A stretch of 64,000 bases of DNA from Typha latifolia (Eukaryota > Streptophyta > Magnoliopsida > Poales > Typhaceae): NCBI GenBank assembly GCA_019914945.1, contig CM034103.1:9114001-9178000 (forward strand), given 5' to 3'. The translations under genes and the position numbers were made by a program. Shown here piece after piece: positions 15,101 through 25,063 of this stretch. The notes under the pieces were generated by a model that worked only from the letters and a program-made list of their open reading frames with translations, had not been told where the DNA came from and made no database searches. The stretch's first letter is position 1, and every line of letters begins with the position of its first letter.

Positions 15101-18029
15101 ACGTTTCTGATTCACTAACCAGTCCAATTGTGAAAACATATAATAGATTTCAAGAAGATGAGGAATAAGAATATAATGTTATATGATCAAGTACATCTAC
15201 AAAATGTAAATTCTTACTTAAGCTTCTTCTTGATGATGGTTTCAACAACCCAGTCACCAACACAATTAAATTCTGTCTCTCTGGGAAGAAGATCAACCTG
15301 GGGGGTGGGGGAGGAGGGAGGTGTTGTTATAATTGCCTGATGACAATGGATGACACTAGAGGGGTAAACATTTGAAGGAAAGTTACCTTTGTTATAACTA
15401 GTATAATGGGGTTGGCACCAGCAAGATCACGTATACGTGCCAAAAAGCTGCCATTGAAGTCAACAATGTCAACCTACAGATTATTGCCAAAAGAAGAGGA
15501 AAACAAAAGGAATCAGCTAGCAGGATACATAGGGGACATTGATACATCATATGACTATTTAAAAGCTTCACAAATATTAAAGAACATACTTTAAAATATC
15601 CTCTTACTTTTCCCACTTATTTCCCTCTAGAACTTCCAGACTCACTCCCAACAATATTATACTAAGTTTTCATTTTTCAAGTTATACTAAGATAACATTT
15701 TAACATTCTAACATTTCAGAATAGTTGCCAATCTGACTGAAAAGGAAGGCCATTTGGCTGCACTCTAGATCAAAATGCCCATCCAGCTTACAAGTAAATC
15801 ACAAGCATATGCTCAAACAAATATGTCAGCTAATGCACTGATTATTTTATCAGAATATATCTATATGTTCATCAATTTGTTGGCAAAGTTTGCTACACCA
15901 ACAAGGTGTTAAAAGACTGTAGGCAGTAGAGCGGAGAGCATGGGGCCACCTAATGCCTAGGCACTAGAATCCTGGTTGACACAAAGAAATTAGGCAATTC
16001 GATCAAACAAAACTAAAAGAAACAATAGTTAAACAAAATTTAAATTAATACATAAGGTTGATAAAATAAATTAATGTGTTTCTTCTAAGTATCATACTCA
16101 TTACTGAGCCATTGGAATCTATAGAGCTAGCATCTACAATGAGTTTAAATGTTCAAGATCAATCCACATTCTAAAATATGATAAAAGATATCAAGGCAAG
16201 ATGTGAGGGACCTAAGAGGAATCTAAGCATGCTCCATCTAAGTTGGGTGCTACAAGAATACTCATACATTATCTATGCTCAACCTAGATCAATTATCTCA
16301 AGTAGAACTTCTATTGCGCTCACCAGAAGATCTAATGAACGAAATTGGAGGTTCATCTATTGATTCAGGAACTCTATGAATGACAACTAAAAGTGAATAA
16401 AAGGAATCATATATATCCAGGTAATTCTTCTAAAAAATGATTGGCTATGAATTCAGCTATGTTTTGAAGGAGATGTTAACATATCAGTTAAATTTAATAC
16501 TAAAAGCCAATAATCATAGGTGAGACTCTCTGCTAGCTACCCTTGCAGAACATTGAAGGTCAACAGAATGAAATGGAGCATAAAAAGAGCAGATCCAGTA
16601 ATACTGAGGTACTGAGGTTATACTTATAACATGACTAATGCTTGATTATTAAATATTAATTTTCAAAAGAACATAAAATATGAAGTATTGAATAATCTGC
16701 ATAAGAGGGCATCCTATAATCTTTTTGTTGATTAATACTTTAGGTTTTTATCCTAGGCAAATAGATTACCAGCTTAACTATTAACACTTTCTCATGCCGA
16801 AGGTGAGACAGTTTTTCCCGAAGCTCATCTGCTGAAACAAACTGTTTACCACCAGGATAGCCACCATGTCCACCAACAGCAGTTACCATGTTGCCATGTG
16901 ATAACAGTCGACACCGCCCACAAAGAACAGTTTTCAATTGATGATGCCTCTTCTTCTGCACACAAGACCAAAAAAGAAAAATGTAAATCAGTAAATCATT
17001 TCAAGATGTTGAAATTACTTAGCATTTAACCAGAAAGACACACAGTAGAGATAAAAGCACGTAGAATTTGGTGAAATTCAAATATACATAAAGGTGACAA
17101 AGTAATCAAAGATGGCTGTAGATGTTTTCTAGCAATTGGTAAGAAAAAAAGATGTGCCAAACAGAATTCAGCTCTGTATTTTAGTAAAATAGTGGTCTAT
17201 CAAAAGAATTCACAAGAATCATCAAGATAGATAAAATGAGATGAAGAGATGATCATAAATATGCAAGCATTACAAACGTAAGTACAATCAAAGTTTAATG
17301 AGTTAGCTTTGACTTTAGTGCTCCAATGAGTATCATCACTTGATCAAAAATAATCCTACTTGAACCAAAACTGCAACGATCTTAGCTATCAGAAATGTGA
17401 GGAGCCCCTTGTCAAATTATGTACAGAATTCCATCCTTCATAACAAATTATTTACTGCGGCCGCAACTCATGAATGATGCCATCCAGGAAAACTACGATG
17501 TACAAGAAATATCAAAACAATCCTTGACCATCTCCGCCTCAAAGGACTGAGCTTTCTCACATTATCCTAATCCATAACCACTTATTCCAATCAAAGTACC
17601 GTGAATCCGATATCCTATCCTTACCAACTCATAGGTATCGGAATCGACAAATCCTGGGGCGTCCAATTCAACAGTCTGGAGCGGAGCGCCGCATCCGTAG
17701 CAGCAAGCGACGTTCGAGGGGGCCTTCGCCTTGGAATTCTTCTTCTTCTTGGTTTTGTCTTTGGTCTTGCTCTGTTTAAGGACTAGGGCGGCAACGGACG
17801 TGGAGTAATGGCGCTCGAGGAAGATATCGCCACGGGTGGGAGCGGCGGCGCCGGTGCCTTCCGGCTCGGCTGCGGACGGCGGAGGAGGAGGAGGAGGAGG
17901 AGGAGCAGGAGATCGTGCAGCACGGCATGAGAAGGGTGAGGGTCTGGCGTTGGCTAGAGTTTGAGGGAAGGAGGGGAATAGACTAGGGTTTTGAGGGTTG
18001 GGGAAGAGGAAGAGTGCGTTGGGCGCCAT
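118..18029 (-). CDS. NOA1: NOA1/RIF1 circularly permuted GTPase, 13 exons
   Basis: Exons, 5' to 3' on the minus strand: 17625-18029, 16770-16955, 15387-15473, 15218-15297, 13577-13658, 10131-10151, 5614-5659, 3271-3389, 1922-2035, 1733-1831, 1550-1639, 676-785, 118-370. They total 1692 nt (563 aa), close to Arabidopsis NOA1, and every join has GT/AG and keeps frame. An N-terminal extension rich in Ser, Pro and Ala with a nine-proline run fits an organelle transit peptide. Paired CxxC motifs lie at about 110-113 and 147-150 (zinc finger). The GTPase motifs are in permuted order: G4 TKVD (~225-228), G5 SSK (~261-263), G1 GSANVGKS (288-295), G2 PGTT (326-329), G3 DTPG (346-349). The C-terminus ends RPKWYY. 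Known family role: chloroplast ribosome biogenesis and translation; mutants are pale green. The start codon is the only ATG upstream of the proline run. The exon-5 donor (GTCCAT) is weak. Identity is very secure. Confidence 0.95.
6295..6850 (-). mobile_element. LINE (RTE-like) 3' fragment, copy A
   Basis: Read on the minus strand, this NOA1 intron segment gives a broken reading of the C-terminal end of plant LINE reverse transcriptases. A KMAI...ECC.AKK stretch is followed by a VSATKMRM stretch, then NGRPKL, then a DRAKWKKRIHVAD tail, with stops and frameshifts between them. That order is the usual one for the end of RTE-like plant LINE ORFs. The 5' part is missing, as expected for a 5'-truncated LINE. 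A second, similar copy lies about 0.7 kb away at 7518-8020. Confidence 0.6.
7083..7509. mobile_element. 427-bp insertion with 8-bp target duplication (hAT- or MULE-like)
   Basis: The segment is flanked by the direct repeat CTCAAAAT at 7075-7082 and 7510-7517. The related block at ~6285-6300 lacks the segment, so the empty site is present in the same window. Its ends share an imperfect inverted repeat (ATGGCCATGCCGAC on the left against ATGGCTGTGCGGAC read inwards from the right). The interior is GC-rich, unlike the surrounding intron, with two (GA)n-(G)n tracts at about 7231-7260 and 7300-7326. Eight-bp duplications are typical of hAT; Mutator-like elements usually give nine. The GC-rich content could be a captured gene piece, but I do not recognise it. 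Confidence 0.55.
7518..8020 (-). mobile_element. LINE (RTE-like) 3' fragment, copy B
   Basis: This is a near-parallel copy of 6295-6850, sharing the segment that starts AGTCCTGATTTC and runs through the WK/RIHVAD region on the minus strand. The two copies are collinear for about 490 bp. The similarity also extends beyond them: 5896-6000 resembles 6849-6990. This suggests a tandem duplication of a LINE-containing block rather than two independent insertions. A 427-bp insertion (7083-7509) separates the two parts of the second block. Confidence 0.55.
8133..8950 (-). mobile_element. Ty3/gypsy 5' LTR with primer binding site (remnant)
   Basis: This LTR is related to the pair at 22609-23478 and 28343-29250. 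They share the GAAAAATATTCATCA region, the ATTATGAAAC segment, a CCATCCACACCTT segment and the AATAAGAAAAGAC end. Immediately outside its TG terminus, 8133-8145 reads on the minus strand as TGGTATCGGAGCC, an initiator-Met tRNA primer site, so this is the 5' LTR of a minus-strand element and not a clean solo LTR. The internal region is lost after ~130 bp. On the minus strand CTATAAAGG near 8642-8648 is a good TATA box. Four exact TTCGAA palindromes lie upstream of it at 8714, 8763, 8783 and 8866. Confidence 0.75.
9399..9760 (+). mobile_element. Solo LTR, 362 bp, duplication AAATG
   Basis: The segment starts TGATG and ends CATCA, a perfect 5-bp terminal inverted repeat. It is flanked by direct repeats AAATG at 9394-9398 and 9761-9765. 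A TATA-like TCTATAAATAGG stands at about 9580. The size and structure fit a copia-type solo LTR left by recombination between two LTRs. It lies in NOA1 intron 6 and is antisense to the gene. No internal sequence remains, so the lineage cannot be named. Confidence 0.75.
11734..11967 (+). other. Unrecognised 77-codon open frame in NOA1 intron 5
   Basis: An open frame, antisense to NOA1, reads like real protein sequence, with mixed charged and aromatic residues and no low complexity. It contains a KRAKKLSKKYQDPLVKF basic stretch followed by GWTSDGSSMAELC. I do not recognise the family. The open frame continues upstream of the first Met for a few codons only. It may be a piece of a retroposed mRNA or an unknown element protein. 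It has no obvious promoter or splice partners, so I do not call it a gene. Confidence 0.25.
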
Positions 18030-18541
18030 TGCTGCTGCTTTACTGTGAGTGGAGCTCTATCTATCTACATGGACTCATGGAGTTCCTGTCCCTTCTTCAG
18101 GTTCTATTTGCATATTACTACCTGCATGTTATATATATTACAAAGTATTTTGGTAACTGAAATTATCTCGAAGCTAAAAAGACTAAAATTATCCCGTAAG
18201 AAATTAAGGGTATTTTGATAACTGAAATTTCTCATTATTCTTCTCTCTAAAATATAAGGGTAAGTATGTCTCTTAGCTAACGGCCTCATACCGTTTGCAC
18301 GTCACAATTTATTAATGGAAAAAATAATAAAAACCTAATGGAAAATGTGTTTGAAATATTTTCGATAATTCAAGGAAGTTATGTGTCGAACGAGATAAAA
18401 GAGTGTATCTTTTAGTAACACTATATTTTATTTTTAAAAGTCTTTAATACCGTTTGAACTACCAAATATTATATTAACATTGTGTTTGGCTAATGTCAAG
18501 CATAAAGATGATCATTGAGTCCTCCTTTGTTTACCAACCGA
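18030..18541 (-). promoter_or_regulatory. NOA1 5' flank, probable promoter
   Basis: This is the sequence immediately upstream of the NOA1 start, before the first hAT element. On the minus strand an AT-rich TATATATA-like run lies at about 18129-18139, roughly 100 bp above the ATG, a plausible TATA position. The ATG sits in a GCAATGGC context, as usual for plants. No transcription start can be fixed from sequence alone. The rest is AT-rich with no ORF of note. Confidence 0.35.
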
Positions 18542-18549
18542 ACCACGAG

Positions 18550-19138
18550 TAGACATGATAACCGGGCGAGCCGGGCCGGGTTCGGGCCGAGCTTTTCGGG
18601 CCAAGCGGGCTTAAGTCTTTGTTCACGGCCCGACCCATTAATCACTCGGGCCGGGCCGGGTTCGAGCCGGGCTAGAATAGTCTAGCCCGTTACCGCCCGT
18701 TGGCCCGTGAGAGATCGGGCCGGGCCAACCCAACCCACCAATCACTCGGCCCAACCCATATTTCAGCTATTTTTAGAATTTTTTGAACTATTAGTTTTTT
18801 TTTAAATATTTATATTCCTCTATTTAAAAAAAATTAAAAAAAATTAAAATTTTTTAAAAGTCTGCTTAAAATAATGCAAAATGGTATAATACTAAAATAT
18901 TTTTTTACTGTAGCAATGGTAAATTACTGTAGCAAACGGGCAAAGCACTGTAGCAGACGGGCGGGCTTAGTTGCGGGCTAAACGGGCCGGGTCGGGCGGG
19001 CAAAGGGCTGGCCCGTGCCGCCCATGGGTAGTTCTGGCTCGGGCCAGTCCGGGCCTAAATGGGGTCCGGGCCGGGCTTAGCCCGGTCCAAACCGGGTCGG
19101 GTCGGGCATGGGCGGGCTAGGCCATTTGATCATATCTA
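18550..19138. mobile_element. Non-autonomous hAT element, 589 bp
   Basis: It is flanked by perfect 8-bp target duplications ACCACGAG (18542-18549 and 19139-19146). Terminal inverted repeats start TAGACATGAT on the left and TAGATATGAT read inwards from the right. The interior is dominated by GGGCCGGGCC-type sequence at both ends with an AT-rich middle, a common layout of plant hAT MITEs. No transposase frame is present. A related copy starts at 20434. Confidence 0.8.
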
Positions 19139-19545
19139 ACCACGAGTCACTTGATCTTTATCATTATTATGATTTGTTAGTAATATTAAATTGAGTTAAA
19201 GTCCATTAGATTATTAGTGTTTTTATGATTTTTGGAAAAAAAAAAAAGAACACTAGGCCATTACTATTACTTGGGTCTTTAAGCTCTGCCAAATTTATTT
19301 CTATATCTTTTTCTTTTATTTCCTCAATGGTTTATAGAGATCTACAATGTGCTAAATAATTTCTCATGACATATTGATAGTAAAAAAATTCATAGTTTTC
19401 AGAAGATTTATTATACAAATATTTCCCTTTCTTTTTTTCTTTTTTTTGTTCATTAATATTCCACTTCTGAGATATGAGTATTACCTATTGTTTTGATAGT
19501 TGAATCTAGAACGTTCACATCCATGTCTATGCTCACATCAATAAG

Positions 19546-20431
19546 TAGAGATGATCATTAGAGTTGTCAAAATAATCTAGCAGGCTTAGTTTAAGCAGAG
19601 CTTGATCTTGAAACTAGGCTTGAAATTAAATATATATATTTAGTTGCTTGTAGTTTTCTAATACAATTATTTTTGTTGCTTATATTTATATTTTGGTTGT
19701 TTGTAGTTTTTTAATACAATTATCTTTATTGCTTGTAATTTATATTTTAGTAATATTTATATTTTTATAGTTGAAATAAGTTTTATTTCAAGCTTGATTC
19801 AAATCTAAATCAATTCAAGTTTGCTCAGACTCGAAAATGGCTTGAAATTACTAATTGAGTCGCTCATTTAAACTTGAGCTCGGCTCGAGTTTAAAATAAA
19901 TTCAAAATTGGAATTAATTTCAATCCAAGTTTGATTAGAGCCGGCTTCAATCAAGCACGACTCATTTACACCTCTAATGATCATTTATCGGTCTATTCGA
20001 GTTGAACTATATAGGTTGGGCCTCTATTTGCCAGCCCGCCCAAGAGTTAGTTGGGCTGGGCTAAAATATTTCACCTTGCTAGTGCCCACTAGCTTGTGAC
20101 GTATCAGACTTGAGGTGAGTCTCAATTTCTAGAAAAAGAAGACAAAATGGTGAGGAGAAGCCAACCCACCTCCAAATTGATGTGACATTAATTATTTTAT
20201 TCAGATTTCATGTAATAAAGAGCAAAGTAGTACTGCAATAATTAAGTAAAAGGATTTTGAATAAAAAGAAGAAGAGGGATAGAAATTGAAAAAATGGATG
20301 AGGGCAAACTTTCTAAGCTAGGGTAGGTTAGATTAGTTAGGTGAATAAGGGTATAACCTAACTTAGGCTTGGACCAAACTTAGCTCAGTTCAAGCCAAGT
20401 TTAGACGGATCGAGCCATTTGATCATCTCTA
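19546..20431. mobile_element. hAT-like element hosting a second hAT element
   Basis: The left end starts TAGAGATGATCA, and the same 12 bases are read inwards from the right end at 20431, so the terminal inverted repeat is perfect over 12 bp. The interior is interrupted by the element at 19559-19976. I could not find a matching 8-bp duplication outside the ends; the right flank may have been altered by the neighbouring element at 20434. No coding capacity. Confidence 0.55.
19559..19976. mobile_element. Nested non-autonomous hAT element, 418 bp
   Basis: Perfect 8-bp target duplications ATGATCAT stand at 19551-19558 and 19977-19984. The termini are TAGAGTTGT on the left and TAGAGGTGT read inwards from the right. 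It was inserted six bases inside the left end of the element at 19546-20431. The AT-rich interior contains repeats of a TTTTGTTGCTT-like phrase and no ORF. Confidence 0.75.
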
Positions 20432-20433
20432 TT

Positions 20434-20912
20434 TAGACATAATCATCGGGCGGGCCGAGTTGGGTTCGGGCCGGGCTTTTCAGATTAACCGGGCTTAAGT
20501 ATTTATTTACGGCCCGACTTACCAATCACTCGAGCCGGCCTGGACTAGAATAGTCTAGCCGTTACCGCCCATCGGCCCATGAGAGATTGGGCTAGTCAGT
20601 CGAGCCAGGCCGGCCCGACCCACCTCATTCGGCCCAACTCATATTTTAGCTATTTTTAGAATTTTTTTTACTATTAGCTTATTTTTTTTAAAAAATATTT
20701 ATGTTCCTCCATTTAAAACATAATAATAATAAATTTCAAAAAATTTAAAGGTGAGCTAAAAAAAAATGTAAAATAGTACAGTACCAAAATTTTCGTTGGT
20801 TTTTACTATAGCGAACGGGTAAGCTAACTGTAGCAAAACGGGCGAGCCTAGTTGTGGGCCAAACGAGCAGGCTTCGACGCCGGACCGGGCGGGCAAAGGG
20901 TTGGCCCGTGCA
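20434..20912. mobile_element. Truncated copy of the 18550 hAT family
   Basis: The left end TAGACATAATCA and the following ~470 bp follow the 18550-19138 element closely: the GGGCTTAAGT, CACGGCCCGAC, CTAGAATAGTCTAGCC and ATTTTTAGAATTTTTT landmarks are all in order. Similarity stops at about 20912 after GGCCCGTGC, so the right ~130 bp and the right terminal repeat are missing. No coding capacity. Confidence 0.65.
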
Positions 20913-21000
20913 ACCGTAGCTCGCTAGTGACTCATAAGCACAAGAGAAGAGAGATGAGTGAATAAAAGGGCTTCATGCAAACCTTCATACCATGCTTTGA

Positions 21001-22608
21001 TGGCCACCATGACCATTAGAGCATGCTTATGGAAAACCTCCTAAGATCAAAGTGTTATTAGAGCCTCGTTGAGACTAGTTTTCCATGACCATTAGAGAAA
21101 CATTGAGTGAGGCACAACAGACGCAACTGGATGGTTTGAGAGTTAAAAACATCAAGGTGAAGAACTACTTGTTACTATCAATTGATAGGACGATTTCGGA
21201 GCAGATTCTGAAGAAAAGCATCTCAAAACAAATATGGGATTCCATGAGAAGAAAGTTCGAGGGTAATGATAAGGTTAAGTGATCTGCTCTACAACCATTA
21301 ATGAGGAATTTTGAGATCTTGGAGATGAAAGCTAGCGAGTCTATCACAGATTATTTTGCACATGTTATGAGTATTGCTAACAAGATGAGAAGTAAAGGTG
21401 AGTAGATAAAGGATGCCGCAATCGTGGTGAAAATTCTTAGAACTTTGACCAAGAAATTTTATTATGTGGTTATATCGATCGAAGAATCTAAAATATTGAT
21501 TCACTCACTCTTGGCGAACTGCATAACTCTCTTATTATGCATGAGCAGAAATTTTAGAGACATGGTCGAGAAGATCATGCATTGAAAGTAAGTCATGAAG
21601 AATGGTTTGGTGGAAGGGTCTGAGGCAGAGTCACACCTAGAGGAAAAGGAAAAGGGCCAAGGGAGGCCATTCAACAAAGATATTGTTTAATACTTTAAAT
21701 GCCAGAAGCTTGAGCATTTTCAGGATGAGTGTCCAATATGGAACAAGAAAGCAAATTACTGTCGAGCTTGATGACAACGAGGAGATATTGATGATGAGCT
21801 ATATGGAGATGCATGATGTTAGACGTGATGAGGCATGGTTCTTGGATTCAGGATGTTCAAACCACGTGTGGAGATGCAACAGAGTCTAGTGAGTTCGATA
21901 AGAGTTTCAAGCAACATGTGAAACTAGAGAACAACATGAGCGTGTAGGTAGCGTGGGATTAAAAGACAGCTTACCAATGCTTACACTCGACAATAAATTG
22001 GAGTGGCCGAGAGAAAGAATCGAACAGTAAAGGTTCGTTCAATGCTCTTAGAAAAGAAGGTCCCTAAACCCTTCTGGCTTGAGGCAGTGAATTAGACTGT
22101 GTATGTCTTAATAGAAGCTTTACAGTTGAAATCAAGGATGTCACTCTAGAGGAATCATGGTCTAGTGTAAAGCCTTTAGTGGAGCACTTTGAGGTCTTCA
22201 GGTATGTGGCATACATCATGTACCAGATGCTAAGAGGACTAAGCTTGAGAACAAGAATTTTGGATGTGTACTTCTCGGAGTTAGTGAAGAGTCAAAAGGG
22301 AAATAGTTGTATGATCCGTTGTCTAAGAAAGTTATTACCAACAGAAATGTAGTGTTTGAAGAAAACAAAAAATGAGAGTGGGATACCATCTATGAAGAGC
22401 AAAAATAGCTGATCTTGAGTGGGGGTGGTGATGAGAATGAAACACATGAAGATAATGAGGCAGAAGTAGAAGAAAGTGAGGAAAAAAAAAATTAAAAGCA
22501 GTGGGAAAGTTGAGGGAGCAATAAATGAAGAAAAACAAGTCGTAGAGAATTTAACACCAAGTCATGTGAATGAACGAGGAGCCGATACAAGAGAAAGAAG
22601 GGCTATCC
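21001..22608 (+). pseudogene. Copia gag/protease/integrase remnant
   Basis: Broken frames show a copia gag of the UBN2/DUF4219 kind: a FDGHHDH phrase near 21000, then a 65-codon open stretch at 21085-21282 (KNYLLLSIDRTI..., IWDSMRRKFEG), then out-of-frame continuation. A protease entry motif WFLDSGCSNH lies at ~21837-21866. The sequence then jumps almost directly to the end of integrase (GVAERKNRTV near 22000, KKVPKPFWLEAVN), so most of the GAG-pre-integrase and integrase core is deleted. It stops at the TATCC target site of the Ty3 insertion. Not functional. Confidence 0.7.
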
Positions 22609-23478
22609 TGTTATGGTCCGACGTGTGTGTTCCGATTTGGATCGATCGTAGGAAAATAGTCTGTTTAGTAGAGGAAAAATATTCATCAAATATTCTATTA
22701 TAATTGAAATATTATGAAACTAAGGGTGGTCGATCCGTAACTTTTTGTTCTACGTTTTTGGTATTTACGCCCTTTGCATATTCTAACTGTAACTGGGGCG
22801 AAAATACATAAATGTGGGGTGATGGTGATGGGTGGTGGTGATGATAATGTTAGGAAAGATAATGGTGATGAGGGTGGATGGTTTGAGGTGTTTAGGCAAT
22901 AATGATGAAGAGGGAGAAGGGGCCGAGATCTCAAGGAGGAGGGAGGACTCGACAGATGATGGAGGTTAGAAGATCATCGTTGTCACGATGGCGCACGACT
23001 AGGGCTTGAAAGAAAGAGAAGGAAGATTAGGATAGAGAGGATAGAAAAGAGATAAAACTCAACATTCAATCATCATAATATTTTTTGTTGCCATCCACAC
23101 CTTAAGAGACCAATCAAACAAGCCAAAAATGATAATTATTAACCCTAGAAATAGTGAATTCTCACTAATTGCGTTCGAATGGGGTCGAGCGCATTTGAAC
23201 GTGTATTTCACGTTCTTTGCCGATGCGAATGTATGCAGGCGTTCGCATGTGAGCGTTCGAACGGGGACTGCACATTTGAACACACAAATTGCTTTCTCTA
23301 TCGATGTGAACATCTGTAGGCGTTTGCAAGGGTGTTCGAATACACTCCCTCTCGCATTCGAACACGACATACATAATCCTTATTTTTTTTCTAAAATAAA
23401 TAACTAAGCACAATAAGAAAAGACTCCCATATGGTGAATCCATGCTCGAGACGACTCGGTGAAGTCCGAATCCCATCA
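22609..23478 (-). repeat. 3' LTR of the Ty3 element (870 bp)
   Basis: The plus-strand start TGTTATGGTCC and the end CATCA match the partner at 28343-29250. Both carry the GAAAAATATTCATCA block, the GGGGTGATGGTG block and the block of TTCGAA palindromes (here at about 23172-23365). The two LTRs differ at many sites, so the insertion is not recent. Confidence 0.9.
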
Positions 23479-23589
23479 TTTCACCATGCTTTCGCTCACT
23501 TTGTCCTCAAAGTGCGAATTTAGGATATTGCTCTATCAAGGGTGTCTCGAGTTCTCATGTGGCCTACTCCTATGTCTGTCCCATCTAGC

Positions 23590-25063
23590 TTACCAGCACC
23601 TCTGTGACTATTCTTCCTTCACGTCTGACCCTCCTTCATGCTAGGACTTTCTCTAGAGTGGGCTCAACTGCCTCTAATTCTAGCTAGGGTAGTTGTGCTG
23701 CAACTTGCTCAACTGGACCAACTCGGGCTCTCAAATTGGATATATGAAAAATAGGGTGAACTTTGGATGATTAGGGTAGGTCCAGCTTATATGCGACCAC
23801 GCCCACCTTCTCTAGGATTTGAAATGGACCAAATAAGCGATGTGCCGGCTTTTGGTTATGAATAGTTCATACCGAGATTTGCCAGTTTACGGTTGAAGTC
23901 GTATATAAACTCAATTGCTAACTTCATAGCTTCTTTCCTGGTGTTTGCAGTCATACACTTGCTTCATTTGGTTCTGTGCCGTTGCTAAATGAAGCTTGAG
24001 CCGCTTGAGTACCTCATCCCGTTCTACTAGTACCTTATCTATGTCGGTACGGTCAAGTGCGCCTAGCCGATCATAAGATCTCAATGTTGGTGGTACGCGA
24101 CCATAGACTGCCTCAAAAGGGGTCGTCTCAATAGCGGTGTGATGAGCCGTGTTTATGAGTACTCCACCCAAGGTAGGTAGGTAAGCTAGCCATCTCTTTG
24201 GTTGCTCCCCGGCGAAGCACTGCAAATATTGCTCGAAGCAGCGATTAACGATTTCGAATTGCCTGTCGGTATGAGGATGATATGCCGAGCTCATTTTTAG
24301 TTCAGTACCTTGTTGCTTGATGTACTCTTGCAAAAGTGACTCATGAAGATTTAGTCATGGTCTGAAACTATTGACCTTGGCATTCCATGCAACCGGGCTA
24401 TTTCTTTCACAAAATTTTCTGCTACTTTCCTCATAGTGTACGAGTGCGCTAGAGCTGAAAAGTGTGCACTCTTCGTCAACCGATCAACCACCACCATTAC
24501 CATCATATGTCCTCTGACCTAGGGCATCATTCAATGAAGTTCATCGTCACATCTTCCCAAATTTTCTCCTGAATGGTTAGGGGTTGCAATAGTCCCGTTG
24601 GTTTGGTCGAGTCCACCTTGGCGCGTTGACAAACTTCACATGCTTGAATATATGACATCACCTCCTTTTTCACACTTGCCCATATACAATTTTGTGTCAA
24701 CCTCTTGTAGGTTCTAAAGGTTCCTTCATGCCATGCCATAGGAGTATCGTGGAAATGGCAAATCAAAGTCAACCGTAGTTTGGGTTTGGTCGGTAGTTGT
24801 ACTCACCCTCGGTCTAGTAGTAGACCGTCTTTCACTTTTAGCCCGGGATAGCTAGATGGTTCTTCCTCAACTTTCTTCATAAGCTCCCTTATCTCTAGAT
24901 CTTCTACAAATGCAGCTCTAATCTCAGAAAGGAAGGAAAATACTGGAATAGAAATCATGGCTAAGTCGGTCGATTCGGGTTGCCACGATAGTGCATTGGC
25001 GACCCGATTTTCAGTTCCCTTCTTGTACACCAATTCGTAGTCGTACCCCAACAACTTTGTCAC
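23590..25063 (-). pseudogene. Ty3 integrase remnant with possible chromodomain tail
   Basis: 25063-24803 is the RNase H-integrase linker (LGYDYELVYKKGTENRVANALS). 24772-24527 carries the integrase zinc finger with HFHDTPMAWHEG and CEVCQRAK (His-His-Cys-Cys all present) and then WEDVTMNFIE. The catalytic core is frameshifted and shortened at ~24340-24530. 24333-23911 is the C-terminal core (SSAYHPHTDRQFE, FEAVYGRVPP). Further degraded sequence to ~23590 contains a chromodomain-like ending. Confidence 0.8.

Noticed and set aside
16740..16961. Separate small gene at the GGHGGYPGGKQF frame
   Set aside because: It is NOA1 exon 2, bounded by an acceptor at 16956 and a donor at 16769.
18550..19138. 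GGGCCGGG-rich block as a CpG island promoter for NOA1
   Set aside because: It has terminal repeats and an 8-bp duplication, so it is a hAT element.
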